Below are positions 33,645-43,319 of a stretch of 64,000 nt of DNA, piece after piece. This stretch comes from CAZMZW01 sp964571135. Its GTDB lineage: Bacteria; Chloroflexota; Anaerolineae; Anaerolineales; Anaerolineaceae. The first letter of the stretch is position 1. Every line of letters starts with the position of its first letter. The position numbers and the translations under genes are program-made. Where the stretch lies: assembly GCA_964571135.1 (NCBI GenBank), contig CAZMZW010000008.1, positions 47,447-111,446 of the forward strand. The letters are read 5' to 3'. Under the pieces are notes generated by a model. It was not told the origin of the DNA. It did not search any database and worked only from the letters and a program-made list of their open reading frames with translations.

Positions 33645-35030
33645 TTACATACTCGATTCTGATAAATTATAGAAAAAATGAATAATCGCTTGAACACCTT
33701 TGTTCCACAATTCCAAATTTATTCTTTCGTTGGGACTATGGATACGATCACCTGGAAGGCCAAATCCACTTAATACCGATTCGGTCCCAAGAATACTTTT
33801 CATATAGCTGACGATAGGTATACTACCACCTTCTCGTTTATAAACAGGTTTTTTCTTCCACACACTTTCCAAAGCATCGGAAAAGCACTTGGTGGCGTAA
33901 AAATCTCTTCCAATGACACAGGGAAAATCACTGGTTAATGGTTTTACTTCCCACGTTATGTTTTTTGGCGCATGGCTTTGCATATATTCCAACAATTGCT
34001 GATGAACTTTTTCTGGGGTTTGATTGGGAACTAACCGACTTGAAATTTTTACCATTGCCCAAGAAGGAATGATCGTTTTTGGACCTTCTCCAGTGTAACC
34101 ACTAAGGATTCCATTGATCTCAAGAGTAGGTCTTCCTCCAACTCTTTCCGAAGCAGTATAACCACTTTCTCCCCACAATTCTGGCACACCAGTCTGATCC
34201 AGATAATATTGGTCATTCATTGGCAAATTAGAAAGCTCCGTTCTTTCTTCTAACAAAAGTGGTTCAACATCATTGTAATAATTTGGTAATTGAATCTTTC
34301 CATTTTTATCTTTCATGCCAGCTAGTATTTCACATAATGCTTGAGCTGGGTTATAAACTATGCCACCAAAAAGACCGGAATGTAAATCGTGTTCCGGCCC
34401 TTTCACATGGATTTCAAAATAAGCCAAGCCACGTAGTCCATAAACGATAGTTGGAACATCTGCAGCAATCATGCCCGCATCCATATTGAATGCAAAATCA
34501 CTTTTTAATAAATCTCGATGCGTCTCCAGGAACTCCACAATACTTGGCGATCCAATTTCTTCTTCTCCCTCAATAATGAATTTTAGATTCACTGGAAAAT
34601 CGTCATTGTGCATGATCGCATCAATGGCTGAGAGAGATGCGATCAATTGACCTTTCATATCTGAGGCACCCCTCGCAAATAACAAACCGTCTTTCTCAAT
34701 AGGGGAGAAAGGATCAGATTGCCATAAACTGATAGGATCTGGGGGTTGCACATCGTAATGGCCGTAAATCAAAACAGTGGGTTTTTCTTTTCCTGCTTTT
34801 AGGTACTCACCAAAGACAATGGGATGTAATTTTGTATCGTATATATCCGTTTTTTCAATACCTATTGATCGCAAATATTTAACGATCCATTTTGCAGCTT
34901 TATAAAGATCCTCCTTATGAGTTGAATCTGCTGATATGGAAGGTATTTTTAATAATTCTTTAAAATGACCAATATATTCATTCTTGTTTTGGTCAAAATA
35001 ATTTATTGCATTCTCTCTATGATTTAGCAT
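33645..35030 (-). CDS. M20 family dipeptidase/metallopeptidase
   Basis: The 461 residues form a two-domain di-zinc peptidase. Metal ligands are visible in LIYGHYDVQPPDP (about 87-99), RGASDMKGQ, EGEEEIGSP (catalytic Glu) and the C-terminal SGFGLPGDRIHSPNE with the last His. A dimerisation domain lies at about 195-310. It is closest to carnosinase-like dipeptidases that act on peptides or amino-acid derivatives in the cytoplasm. It starts with an AGGAG RBS and leads the minus-strand operon through DUF1385 and yqeY. Its exact substrate is unknown. Confidence 0.9.
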   Translation of the reverse strand: MLNHRENAINYFDQNKNEYIGHFKELLKIPSISADSTHKEDLYKAAKWIVKYLRSIGIEKTDIYDTKLHPIVFGEYLKAGKEKPTVLIYGHYDVQPPDPISLWQSDPFSPIEKDGLLFARGASDMKGQLIASLSAIDAIMHNDDFPVNLKFIIEGEEEIGSPSIVEFLETHRDLLKSDFAFNMDAGMIAADVPTIVYGLRGLAYFEIHVKGPEHDLHSGLFGGIVYNPAQALCEILAGMKDKNGKIQLPNYYNDVEPLLLEERTELSNLPMNDQYYLDQTGVPELWGESGYTASERVGGRPTLEINGILSGYTGEGPKTIIPSWAMVKISSRLVPNQTPEKVHQQLLEYMQSHAPKNITWEVKPLTSDFPCVIGRDFYATKCFSDALESVWKKKPVYKREGGSIPIVSYMKSILGTESVLSGFGLPGDRIHSPNERINLELWNKGVQAIIHFFYNLSESSM

Positions 35031-35124
35031 AGCGTAAGCTCCTATCCAATAATGGAATGATTATATCTAATAAAACGACATCCTATCTTTATGCTATGTT
35101 AAAATATATACAAGGTTGTGAATT

Positions 35125-36471
35125 ATGATAATCATAAATGCTAACGTAATATCCTTTGATCCAAATAACCCATTAATTGAAGATTGTTCACTTTTAATAA
35201 CCGATGGGATTATAAAGAAAATTGGAAATAAAGAAACACTTATCCAACAATTCCCGGATGAAGAACGATTGGATGCTAAAAATCATTATGTAATGCCGGG
35301 AAACATTTGTGCACATACTCATTTTTACGGTGCATTCGCGAGAGGATTATCAATTCCCGGGGATGCTCCTGCCAATTTTCCTGAAATCCTGGAGAAATTA
35401 TGGTGGAAATTGGATAATTCTTTGAATTCTCAAGATATTCTAAATTCTGCCCAGGTTTGCTTGATTGATTCCATCAAACACGGAACAACCACATTGATCG
35501 ATCATCATGCATCGCCGAATGCAATTTCAGGTTCTTTGGATATGATAGCGCAGGCAGTATTAGAATCCGGAGTACGTGCTTCCTTGTGTTACGAGGTAAC
35601 TGATCGGGGTGGGCTGGATCTAGCAAAAGAGGGAATAAAGGAAAATTTGCGATTTATTGAATTGGTCAGGAAAAACCATAATTTCGGATCAATGATTTCT
35701 GCAATGTTTGGTTTACATGCCAGTCTGACATTATCAGATGAAACACTTGAAGAATGCCGGCAACAAATACCTGCAGGGATAGGTTTTCATATCCATGTTG
35801 CTGAGCACCCAGTTGATGAATATGATAGTCTCAAAAAATCCGGGAAACGTGTGGTGGAGAGATTAAATGATCACGGAATACTAGGGGAAAAAACTATTGT
35901 GGCGCATGCGGTTCATGTAAATATAAAAGAAATGAATATCCTTAAAGAAACAGGTACATGGGTAACCCATCAACCGCGTTCAAATATGAATAATGCCGTT
36001 GGGATGTCGGATGTTGAATCAATGCTGGATTATGGGGTGAAAGTTGGTATGGGCAATGACGGTTTTTCAAATGCAATGTGGGACGAATGGCGCAGCGCTT
36101 ATTTAGTGCATAAATTATGGAATTTGGATCCAAGGAGAATGGGTGCTGACATAATTACAAAAATGGCTGTTGAAAATAATGCTGCTTTGGTGAATAAATT
36201 ATTTGGAGACCTACAGATTGGAGTAATTGCGGAAGGAAGTAACGCCGATCTAATTATTGTGGATTTCCATCCCTTTACTCCACTTACTTCAGGTAATTTA
36301 CCCTGGCAGATGATATTTGGTTTTCGCGATAGCATGATTTTGACCACGATCGTTGCCGGGAAAGTATTAATGGCTGATCGCGAATTTAAAACAATGGATG
36401 AAGAAAAGATTACTCGTGAAGCATTAAAATCATCAAAAAAGGTTTGGGACAAATTCTCATCCCAATTTTAA
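35125..36471 (+). CDS. Amidohydrolase, SsnA-like aminohydrolase
   Basis: The 448-residue protein is an amidohydrolase of the ATZ/TRZ type. Metal-binding residues are visible in ICAHTHFYGAFARGL (HxH, about 63-77), FHIHVAEHP, VAHAVHV and MGNDGFSN. The HTHFYGAFARG motif is characteristic of SsnA, which in E. coli lies with ygfK, xdhD and ygfM in a purine-catabolism-type cluster. The gene heads a long plus-strand run in which a xanthine dehydrogenase-type enzyme and MocA-like protein also occur. Deamination of a purine or related heterocycle is therefore likely, but this is inference. Confidence 0.86.
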   Translation: MIIINANVISFDPNNPLIEDCSLLITDGIIKKIGNKETLIQQFPDEERLDAKNHYVMPGNICAHTHFYGAFARGLSIPGDAPANFPEILEKLWWKLDNSLNSQDILNSAQVCLIDSIKHGTTTLIDHHASPNAISGSLDMIAQAVLESGVRASLCYEVTDRGGLDLAKEGIKENLRFIELVRKNHNFGSMISAMFGLHASLTLSDETLEECRQQIPAGIGFHIHVAEHPVDEYDSLKKSGKRVVERLNDHGILGEKTIVAHAVHVNIKEMNILKETGTWVTHQPRSNMNNAVGMSDVESMLDYGVKVGMGNDGFSNAMWDEWRSAYLVHKLWNLDPRRMGADIITKMAVENNAALVNKLFGDLQIGVIAEGSNADLIIVDFHPFTPLTSGNLPWQMIFGFRDSMILTTIVAGKVLMADREFKTMDEEKITREALKSSKKVWDKFSSQF

Positions 36472-36492
36472 AGAAATAGGAAAGTTATTATT

Positions 36493-37170
36493 ATGGATAA
36501 ATCTAAATTCAACATTGCTATCGTTGGCGGAACTGGAAAAGAAGGGAAAGGATTGGCATTTCGTTGGGGAAAAGCTGGCCATCGTGTGATAATTGGATCT
36601 CGAAATTTAGAGAAGGCACAATTAGCAGCAGATGAGCTTAAATTATTATTACCTACCAATTCCCAACTATCTGGTGACATAAATGAATCTGCAATAAAAA
36701 AGGCAGATGTTGTTGTAATTACCGTTCCTTTCCAAGTGCATAGAGAAATACTTTCTTCATTAAAAGCCCAGCTTCAAGGAAAAATAATTATTGATGTCAC
36801 TGTTCCGCTCGTTCCCCCGCAAGTGACTAAAGTTCAAATGCCTGCTGATGGGAGCGCTGCGCAAGAAACTCAAAAGATACTTGGGCTAGAGTGCAGAGTG
36901 GCATCTGCTTTTCAGAATATCTCATATGATTTGTTACTTAAAGACGCACCTGTCTTATGTGATGTGCTCGTTTGTTGTACTGATGAGGATACAAAACAAA
37001 TTGTCCTGGGACTTGTCAAAGACGCGGGATTATCTGGCTGGGATGCTGGTCCACTGGAAAACTCGGCAGTTGTGGAGGGTCTTACATCCATATTAATTAA
37101 TATAAATAAAAAGTATCATTCTCGTACGGCTGGAATAAAAATTACCGGGATTGATGCTTCGAGTAGTTAA
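36493..37170 (+). CDS. npdG: F420-dependent NADP reductase
   Basis: This enzyme transfers hydride between NADPH and coenzyme F420. The 225-residue product has a Rossmann opening FNIAIVGGTGKEGKGLAFRW (6-25) and the NADP-specific loop IIGSRNLEKAQ. The central block HREILSSLKAQLQGK and DVTVPLVPP and the C-terminal VVEGLTSILININ match Fno/NpdG. It is coupled to cofE by a TAATG overlap, placing F420 reduction with F420 synthesis in one operon. Confidence 0.9.
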   Translation: MDKSKFNIAIVGGTGKEGKGLAFRWGKAGHRVIIGSRNLEKAQLAADELKLLLPTNSQLSGDINESAIKKADVVVITVPFQVHREILSSLKAQLQGKIIIDVTVPLVPPQVTKVQMPADGSAAQETQKILGLECRVASAFQNISYDLLLKDAPVLCDVLVCCTDEDTKQIVLGLVKDAGLSGWDAGPLENSAVVEGLTSILININKKYHSRTAGIKITGIDASSS

Positions 37171-37937
37171 TGCAATTAACCTTAACCCCAATTTCGGGGA
37201 TTCCTCTAATTAAAACTGGTGATAATCTACCTGATATTATATTAAAAGCACTTAAAAACAATAAAATCATACTAATTGATAATGACATATTAGTAATAAC
37301 CCAAAAAATAATCTCCAAATCAGAAGGGAGGTTAATCAATTTAGCTGAAGTACAGGTTTCGAAAAGAGCCAGAGAAATTTCAAAAACCTCTAAAAAAGAT
37401 CCTCGTTTGATTGAATTAATTCTTCGAGAGAGCCGTGAAGTAATTCGGGTAACAGAAAATCATTTTATAGTGGAGCATCGATTGGGTTTTGTGTGCGCAA
37501 ATGCAGGAATTGACCATTCGAATGTCAGTGCAGATCGTGGTAATCCAGAAGAATTATTCTTGCTGTTACCTGAAAATCCAGACCTATCTGCTCAAAGGAT
37601 TAAGAATAAATTAGAGCAAAAGTCAACATTGAATATTGGTATTCTTATTATCGATTCCCATGGCAGGGCTTGGCGTAACGGTATTATTGGTACTGCAATC
37701 GGTGTAGCAGGGTTTCCGGCTTTGATCGATTTGAGAGGAAAAGAAGATCTCTTTGGATATAAACTTCAAATTACCCAGGTGGCAGCAGCTGACGAATTGG
37801 CATCAGCCGCGTCTTTAATGATGGGTCAGGCGGATGAAAAATTACCGGTTGTACATGTAAGAGGGTTTCCTTACGCTTTGCGAGAATCCTCCATAGATGA
37901 ATTAATTCGCCCAAAAGAACAGGATCTGTTTAGATAA
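37170..37937 (+). CDS. cofE: Coenzyme F420-0:L-glutamate ligase
   Basis: CofE adds L-glutamates to F420-0 with GTP. The 255 residues match the archaeal-type single-domain enzyme rather than the fused FbiB. Diagnostic blocks are ISGIPLIKTGDNLPDII at the N-terminus, IDNDILVITQKIISKSEGRL, GFVCANAGIDHSN and DSHGRAWRNGIIGTAIGVAG (about 165-184). It overlaps npdG by one base and is followed 5 bases later by cofD. Confidence 0.95.
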   Translation: MQLTLTPISGIPLIKTGDNLPDIILKALKNNKIILIDNDILVITQKIISKSEGRLINLAEVQVSKRAREISKTSKKDPRLIELILRESREVIRVTENHFIVEHRLGFVCANAGIDHSNVSADRGNPEELFLLLPENPDLSAQRIKNKLEQKSTLNIGILIIDSHGRAWRNGIIGTAIGVAGFPALIDLRGKEDLFGYKLQITQVAAADELASAASLMMGQADEKLPVVHVRGFPYALRESSIDELIRPKEQDLFR

Positions 37938-37942
37938 ATCAT

Positions 37943-38872
37943 ATGAAAGTTATTGCCCTTGCGGGTGGTGTGGGAGGAGCAAAATTAGTTAGTGGCTTTG
38001 CTCAAATATTAAAACCGGGCGACTTATCCGTAATCGTGAATACTGGTGATGATTTTGAACATTATGGTCTATATATTTGCCCTGATCTAGATACAATATG
38101 CTACAACCTTGCCAATTTATCAAACCCTCTGACTGGGTGGGGGAGAGAGGATGACTCTTATCAGTCTCTCGAAGAAGCCATAAAATTAGGTGGACCGGAT
38201 TGGTTCAGAATTGGCAACAAAGATATTGGAACTCACCTTGAGAGAACCAGGCGACTGAAGGCTGGTCAAAAATTGAGCAATATAACATCAGAATTTTGTA
38301 AAGCATGGGGAATTAACACCAGAGTGTATCCAATGACGAATGATAGGGTCTCAACAACTCTTGTTACTGAAAAAAAAGAAGAATTACCTTTTCAGGAATA
38401 TTTTGTCCATCAGAAATCCCAGCCTGCTATAAAAGCAATAAATTTTTCGGGAATAGAGATGGCTGAACCAATTCCTGAATTTATTGATGCATTTGTTGAG
38501 GCAAGCCTGGTTGTCATTTGCCCTTCAAATCCCTGGGTAAGCATAGATCCAATCTTAAATATAAAGGGGATAAAGAAAATGATGGTTAATAAAAAGGTGA
38601 TTGCTGTATCACCTATTATTCAGGGGAATGCTTTAAAAGGTCCTGCGGCAAAAATGTTTTTTGAATTAGGCATAGATCCATCGGCTGAGGCAGTTTTTGA
38701 TCACTATCAAGATTTGCTTGGTGGATTTGTTTTTGATCAACTTGACATTTCCTTGAAAAGAATATTTGATAAAAAGGGAATAAATTGTTTCGTTACTGAT
38801 ACAATCATGAATGACCTTTCGGATAAGGTTCGATTGGCAAATGAAATACTAAATTATTCCAATACAATTTAA
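37943..38872 (+). CDS. cofD: 2-phospho-L-lactate transferase (LPPG:FO)
   Basis: CofD joins the phospholactate moiety of LPPG, or of a related guanylated precursor, to Fo to form F420-0 or its dehydro form. The 309-residue protein begins with the family signature ALAGGVGGAKLVSGFA and contains VIVNTGDDFEHYGL, LDTICYNLANLSN and VICPSNPWVSIDPI. It lies between cofE and cofC in an operon with small spacers. The Fo synthase genes cofG/cofH or fbiC are not in the window. Confidence 0.95.
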   Translation: MKVIALAGGVGGAKLVSGFAQILKPGDLSVIVNTGDDFEHYGLYICPDLDTICYNLANLSNPLTGWGREDDSYQSLEEAIKLGGPDWFRIGNKDIGTHLERTRRLKAGQKLSNITSEFCKAWGINTRVYPMTNDRVSTTLVTEKKEELPFQEYFVHQKSQPAIKAINFSGIEMAEPIPEFIDAFVEASLVVICPSNPWVSIDPILNIKGIKKMMVNKKVIAVSPIIQGNALKGPAAKMFFELGIDPSAEAVFDHYQDLLGGFVFDQLDISLKRIFDKKGINCFVTDTIMNDLSDKVRLANEILNYSNTI

Positions 38873-38878
38873 TAATAC

Positions 38879-39487
38879 ATGTCACTTTGCGCCATCGTTC
38901 CTGTCAAACCGCTTAGAAGAGGGAAATCGAGATTATCAGGCATTTTGTCTGTGGAGGAAAGAACAAAATTAAATCGAAACATGCTTTCTAATATATTAAC
39001 TTGTGTAAGGAATGTTTCACAAATTGATTATTTCATTGTCATTAGTTATGATCCCACCACATTAGCATTAGCAAGAGAATTAGGCGCAAAAACCGTATTG
39101 GAAAGCCGAATCACAAATCTTAACCGCGCTCTACGAAAAGCAACTGCAGCTGCGAAGGCATTTAATTCAACGCAAGTACTGATATTACCCGCCGATTTAC
39201 CCTTGATAAACAAAGTGGATCTTAATTCATTCATTCAACTAAGGGGAAATCCTCCCGAAATAATAATATCCTCTGATTATCGTCAAAATGGAACCAATGC
39301 TTTGTTAGTCAACCCAATTGGCGCTCTTGATTATGATTTTGGGGAATGGTCATATAAAAAACATATTGAACAAGCAGAACATAAGAGACTGCGCATAGGT
39401 ATTAGCAATATTGAAAGCTTTAAGTATGATCTGGATATACCAGAAGATCTTGAATTATTAAAAACAAAAGGAATAGTATTATATTAA
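38879..39487 (+). CDS. cofC: 2-phospho-L-lactate (or PEP) guanylyltransferase
   Basis: CofC activates 2-phospholactate, PEP or 3-phosphoglycerate with GTP, releasing pyrophosphate. The 202-residue nucleotidyltransferase has the nucleotide loop IVPVKPLRRGKSRLSGILS (6-24), VLILPADLPLINKVD with the catalytic Asp, and ISSDYRQNGTNALLVNP. It follows cofD by 6 bases. Which three-carbon acid it uses cannot be told from the sequence. Confidence 0.92.
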   Translation: MSLCAIVPVKPLRRGKSRLSGILSVEERTKLNRNMLSNILTCVRNVSQIDYFIVISYDPTTLALARELGAKTVLESRITNLNRALRKATAAAKAFNSTQVLILPADLPLINKVDLNSFIQLRGNPPEIIISSDYRQNGTNALLVNPIGALDYDFGEWSYKKHIEQAEHKRLRIGISNIESFKYDLDIPEDLELLKTKGIVLY

Positions 39488-39503
39488 TTAATAGGAGATA
39501 AAA

Positions 39504-40502
39504 ATGAGTGATCGAATCGCATTATACCTACAGGACTCACATGATCTAAGGCAGGGTTTGGATTATGTAAAATATGCTGAAGAAAAAGGATTTGAAGCCG
39601 TCTGGCAAGCAGAAAGCAGGTTGGTAAGAGATGCAATTGTCCCTATGGCAGCTTATGCAGCTGTAACTACTAAAATAAAAGTTGGTTCAGGGGTGATAAA
39701 TAACTGGACCCGTAATATCGGGTTACTGGCAGCCACATTCCTTACTCTGGATGACCTTGCGCCTGATCGAATCATATGTGGAATTGGTGCCTGGTGGGAT
39801 CCATTGGCAAAAAATGTTGGCATTGATCGGTCAAAACCATTAACTGCCATGCGGGAAACTGTTGAAATATTAAGAAAATTGCTAAATATGGAAAGAGTTA
39901 CCTTTCATGGCGAATTCATTCATGTGGATGGAATTGAGCTAGATATTGTGCATGGAAGAAAAGAACCGCGTCATGTGCCGATCTATATCGGGGCTACTGG
40001 GGATAAAATGATGGAAATGACAGGTGAAATTGCCGATGGGGTGGTGTTAAATTACTGCGTACCTCCTGAATATAATATAAATGCATTGAACCTTCTTGAT
40101 GTTGGCGCAAAAAAAGCGGGTAGAAAGATGGAAATGATTGATCGGCCCCAATTAGTAGTTTGCTCGGTAGATTTGGATCATGATAAGGCTATCGATACCT
40201 CTCGCGAATTATTGACCCAATATCTTGCCCAACAACCTCATATTGCGAAAGCCTCAGGGGTTGCTCAGGATGTTGTCAATAAAATTCAATCCATCCTGGG
40301 ATGGCCCGCAACATACGAACAAATTCAGAAAGCCAAATATTTAGTTCCAGAAGAATTAATCCTGAAAATTACTGCATCTGGTACACCCAGTGAAGCTATT
40401 GCGAAAGTTCAGGAATATAAGAATAACGGCTGCACCTGCCCAATACTCTATCCAGTCGGTGGAGATGTGAAATTGCTTATCGATACATTTGCCCAAAAAT
40501 AA
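39504..40502 (+). CDS. LLM-class F420-dependent oxidoreductase
   Basis: Luciferase-like TIM-barrel enzymes of this class use reduced F420. The 332-residue protein resembles the methylene-tetrahydromethanopterin reductase (Mer) branch: YAEEKGFEAVWQAESRLVRD, KIKVGSGVINNWTRN, GIGAWWDPLAKNVGI and VPIYIGATGDKMMEMTGEIA. It has a good RBS (AGGAGATAAAAATG) 17 bases after cofC. Its place within the F420 operon supports F420 rather than FMN as cofactor. The substrate is not known. Confidence 0.88.
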   Translation: MSDRIALYLQDSHDLRQGLDYVKYAEEKGFEAVWQAESRLVRDAIVPMAAYAAVTTKIKVGSGVINNWTRNIGLLAATFLTLDDLAPDRIICGIGAWWDPLAKNVGIDRSKPLTAMRETVEILRKLLNMERVTFHGEFIHVDGIELDIVHGRKEPRHVPIYIGATGDKMMEMTGEIADGVVLNYCVPPEYNINALNLLDVGAKKAGRKMEMIDRPQLVVCSVDLDHDKAIDTSRELLTQYLAQQPHIAKASGVAQDVVNKIQSILGWPATYEQIQKAKYLVPEELILKITASGTPSEAIAKVQEYKNNGCTCPILYPVGGDVKLLIDTFAQK

Positions 40503-40513
40503 ACCCAAGGGAT

Positions 40514-41863
40514 ATGTATAATCACACTTATGTCGTAGGCCATGTTAATCCTGATACGGATTCAATTGCATCTGCAATCGGGTATTCTTGGTTATTAAAA
40601 GAAAGAGATCAATTAAAAGTTAAACCGGCAAGGGCAGGGGTACTTAATCAACAAACCAAATGGTTGCTGGATTATTTAAAGATAGACTTTCCAATTTTAT
40701 TAACAGATGCATCACCGAGGTTTGAATCTGTTTCAAAAATAATTGAAACAACTACTCCTGATAAACCTCTTCATATTGCATGGGATATCGCCAGGAAGAA
40801 TGGGAAGATCGCACCAATAGTAAATTCAGATGGATCTCCCTACGGATTGGTCACCCATGAAAGTCTTTTCAATCTGATGATCAAATCTGTAGGAGCGGAT
40901 ACTACTCAGCATCAAATCAAAGTAAGGGAAATCCTGGATTTACCTTGCTCACAGGCAGCAGACCAAAAAATTCAGGCATTTCTTATTTCAGCCCGTATTA
41001 AAGATTATATTAAAAAGATTCTTTGGTCGGAAGCGAATATTTTCTGGGTCATTGACAGTGATGGAAAATATGCAGGAATTGTGCATCAAAGAGACTTATT
41101 AAATCCCCCCCGTCTTAAGATAATTTTGGTTGATCACAATGAAACCCATCAAGCTCTTCCTTCTTTGGATGAAGCAGAATTGATTGAAATAATTGACCAC
41201 CATCGCTTGGGAAACTCATCAACAATTTCGCCGATCCGGTTTACGGTTGAACCAGTTGGAAGCACATCCACCCTTGTAACTGAAAGAATTAAAGCATCTG
41301 GATTGGAAGTACCTCCACAAATTGCCTTTTTATTAATGGGCGGGATCATCTCTGACACCTTGAATTTAATTTCGCCCACAACGACTGCTAGGGATAAAGA
41401 TTCCATAGAATACTTGGCTCAATGGGCTTTCAACGACAGATCTGTATTTGACTCAAAAAACATACAATCTTTTGCACAAAAATTATTATCCTCGGGCACA
41501 GGGCTTAATACCAGATCCCCACAAGAGATAATTACAAGCGATATAAAATTTTATTCCGAAGGTACTGTTAAATTTGCCATTTCCCAGGCTGAAGTCACAA
41601 CCAATCTCTACGAAATTTCCGATTATTTTAAAGTTCTTAAGATGGCATTGGTAGAAATACGTCAAAGTAAAGGCCTGGATTTTGCAGGATTAATGGTAAC
41701 GGATATTGTGCGTGGTTCGAGCATAATAATTCTTGATAATCCCCCTGTCATATTAGATGACCTACCATTCAGTAAAACAATCGAAGGGGCATGGTATGCT
41801 CAGGGATTAGTTTCTAGAAAAAAACAATTAATTCCATTACTATTAAGTTTAATTAAAGGTTAA
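40514..41863 (+). CDS. ppaC: Family II inorganic pyrophosphatase with CBS domains
   Basis: Manganese-dependent PPases hydrolyse pyrophosphate to phosphate. The 449 residues contain the DHH domain with HVNPDTDSIASAIGY (8-22), LVDHNE and IDHHRLGN, and the C-terminal DHHA2 domain ending VSRKKQLIPLL. Between them, around residues 75-195, are two CBS repeats (IAPIVNSDGSPYGLVTHESL and VIDSDGKYAGIVHQRDLL), which in characterised enzymes bind adenine nucleotides and regulate activity. It directly follows the F420 genes, where it could remove the pyrophosphate released by CofC. Confidence 0.93.
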   Translation: MYNHTYVVGHVNPDTDSIASAIGYSWLLKERDQLKVKPARAGVLNQQTKWLLDYLKIDFPILLTDASPRFESVSKIIETTTPDKPLHIAWDIARKNGKIAPIVNSDGSPYGLVTHESLFNLMIKSVGADTTQHQIKVREILDLPCSQAADQKIQAFLISARIKDYIKKILWSEANIFWVIDSDGKYAGIVHQRDLLNPPRLKIILVDHNETHQALPSLDEAELIEIIDHHRLGNSSTISPIRFTVEPVGSTSTLVTERIKASGLEVPPQIAFLLMGGIISDTLNLISPTTTARDKDSIEYLAQWAFNDRSVFDSKNIQSFAQKLLSSGTGLNTRSPQEIITSDIKFYSEGTVKFAISQAEVTTNLYEISDYFKVLKMALVEIRQSKGLDFAGLMVTDIVRGSSIIILDNPPVILDDLPFSKTIEGAWYAQGLVSRKKQLIPLLLSLIKG

Positions 41864-41891
41864 ATAATCTATAAAAGGATTTGGAGGTTTT

Positions 41892-43310
41892 ATGTGGGAT
41901 AAATATTACAGCGTCACTTGCATTGATGATGCTTTGGATCTTTTGAACCGAGAAAAAGAAAAAGCCAGGATTATTGCTGGTGGAACAGACCTGGTGTTGG
42001 AGCTTAAACAGGGATTAAGAAAAGGAATTACGAGTCTTGTTGATATCAGTCGAGTTCCTGAACTTGCTGAAATAAAGGTCGATCGAGAAGGATACATTCA
42101 TATTGGACCAGGGGTCACCCACAACCATTGCGTGGCTTCTGAAGTTATCAGGAATAGTGCATTTCCTCTTGTGCAGGCATGTTATGGCATAGGGACACCT
42201 CAAATAAGAAATGTCGCCACAGTAGTTGGCAATCTGGCTACAGCTTCGCCAGCGAACGACACCATAGTTCCATTAATCGCAATGGATGCAGAAATTGACT
42301 TAGCTTCAAAGGGAAAGACAAGAACGATCAAATTGATTGATTTTTATACAAATGTTCGAACCACGATCATTCAGCCAGATGAGATGATTAGCGATATAAA
42401 TTTTAAGCAATTAGCAAATAATCAACGAGGAGTATTTAAGCGTTATATTTTGCGCGAAACTCACTCAATCTCTGTAGTAAATGCTTCAATGGTAGTAACA
42501 CTGCAAAAAGACGTTATTACTTCAGCAGCTATCGCCTTAGGCTGCGTAGCCAAAACTGTCTTCAGAGCTAAAGAAGCCGAAATATTTTTAGTTGGTAAAG
42601 TATTGACCAAAGAAAATATTGAAATGGCTTCTGAATTAGCACAAAAAGCGGCTAAACCGATTAATGATATTAGAGCTTCGAATAAATACCGTTTACGATT
42701 AGTAAAACTACTGGTTCAGGATGGTCTAACCGAAATTTCTCGGGGTGAAGAAAAAATGAATTTCCCAGTAAAACCTGTACTGTTATGGGGGAAAAAGACA
42801 TATACGCCTAAGAAACTAGATACCTTGAAAATTCATACAAAAGAGACAAAAATTCAAACTAAGATCAATAATCACGAATTTTCATTCACCGGAAATAATG
42901 GCGGATTATTAATCGATCTTATCAGGGAAAATGCTGGTCTAACAGGTACAAAACTTGGATGCGGAGAAGGGGAATGCGGTGCTTGCACTATTTCGTTGGA
43001 TGGGATTTCAGTTTTGAGCTGCTTAATTCCAGCTCCAAGGGCTCAAGATGCAGAAATTATCACCATTGAAGGTGTCTCGGTTACAAATACATTGCATCCA
43101 GTTCAACAAGCCTTTATTGATGAAGGGGCAATTCAATGCGGTTACTGTACTCCTGGATTCATTATGTCCTCCATTCAATTACTGGATGAGATACAAGATC
43201 CATCGGTTCAACAGATCAAAGAAGGATTGGCAGGAAATTTATGTCGATGTACCGGGTACTATCGAATCATAGCTGCTGTTGAAAATGCTGCGAAAAAGAT
43301 AAATATTTAG
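41892..43310 (+). CDS. Xanthine dehydrogenase-type FAD-binding and [2Fe-2S] fused subunit
   Basis: The 472-residue protein joins two subunits of molybdenum hydroxylases that are often separate. The N-terminal FAD domain (about 1-290) has IIAGGTDLVLELKQG, IRNVATVVGNLATASPANDT and SVVNASMVVT. The C-terminal domain carries both [2Fe-2S] clusters: CGEGECGACTISLDG (about 357-371) with a fourth Cys in LSCLIP, and CGYCTPGFIMSS with GNLCRCTGYYRI. The order FAD then Fe-S is the reverse of eukaryotic xanthine dehydrogenase (Fe-S first). It precedes the molybdopterin subunit by 9 bases. Confidence 0.93.
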   Translation: MWDKYYSVTCIDDALDLLNREKEKARIIAGGTDLVLELKQGLRKGITSLVDISRVPELAEIKVDREGYIHIGPGVTHNHCVASEVIRNSAFPLVQACYGIGTPQIRNVATVVGNLATASPANDTIVPLIAMDAEIDLASKGKTRTIKLIDFYTNVRTTIIQPDEMISDINFKQLANNQRGVFKRYILRETHSISVVNASMVVTLQKDVITSAAIALGCVAKTVFRAKEAEIFLVGKVLTKENIEMASELAQKAAKPINDIRASNKYRLRLVKLLVQDGLTEISRGEEKMNFPVKPVLLWGKKTYTPKKLDTLKIHTKETKIQTKINNHEFSFTGNNGGLLIDLIRENAGLTGTKLGCGEGECGACTISLDGISVLSCLIPAPRAQDAEIITIEGVSVTNTLHPVQQAFIDEGAIQCGYCTPGFIMSSIQLLDEIQDPSVQQIKEGLAGNLCRCTGYYRIIAAVENAAKKINI

Positions 43311-43319
43311 GAGCCAGCC

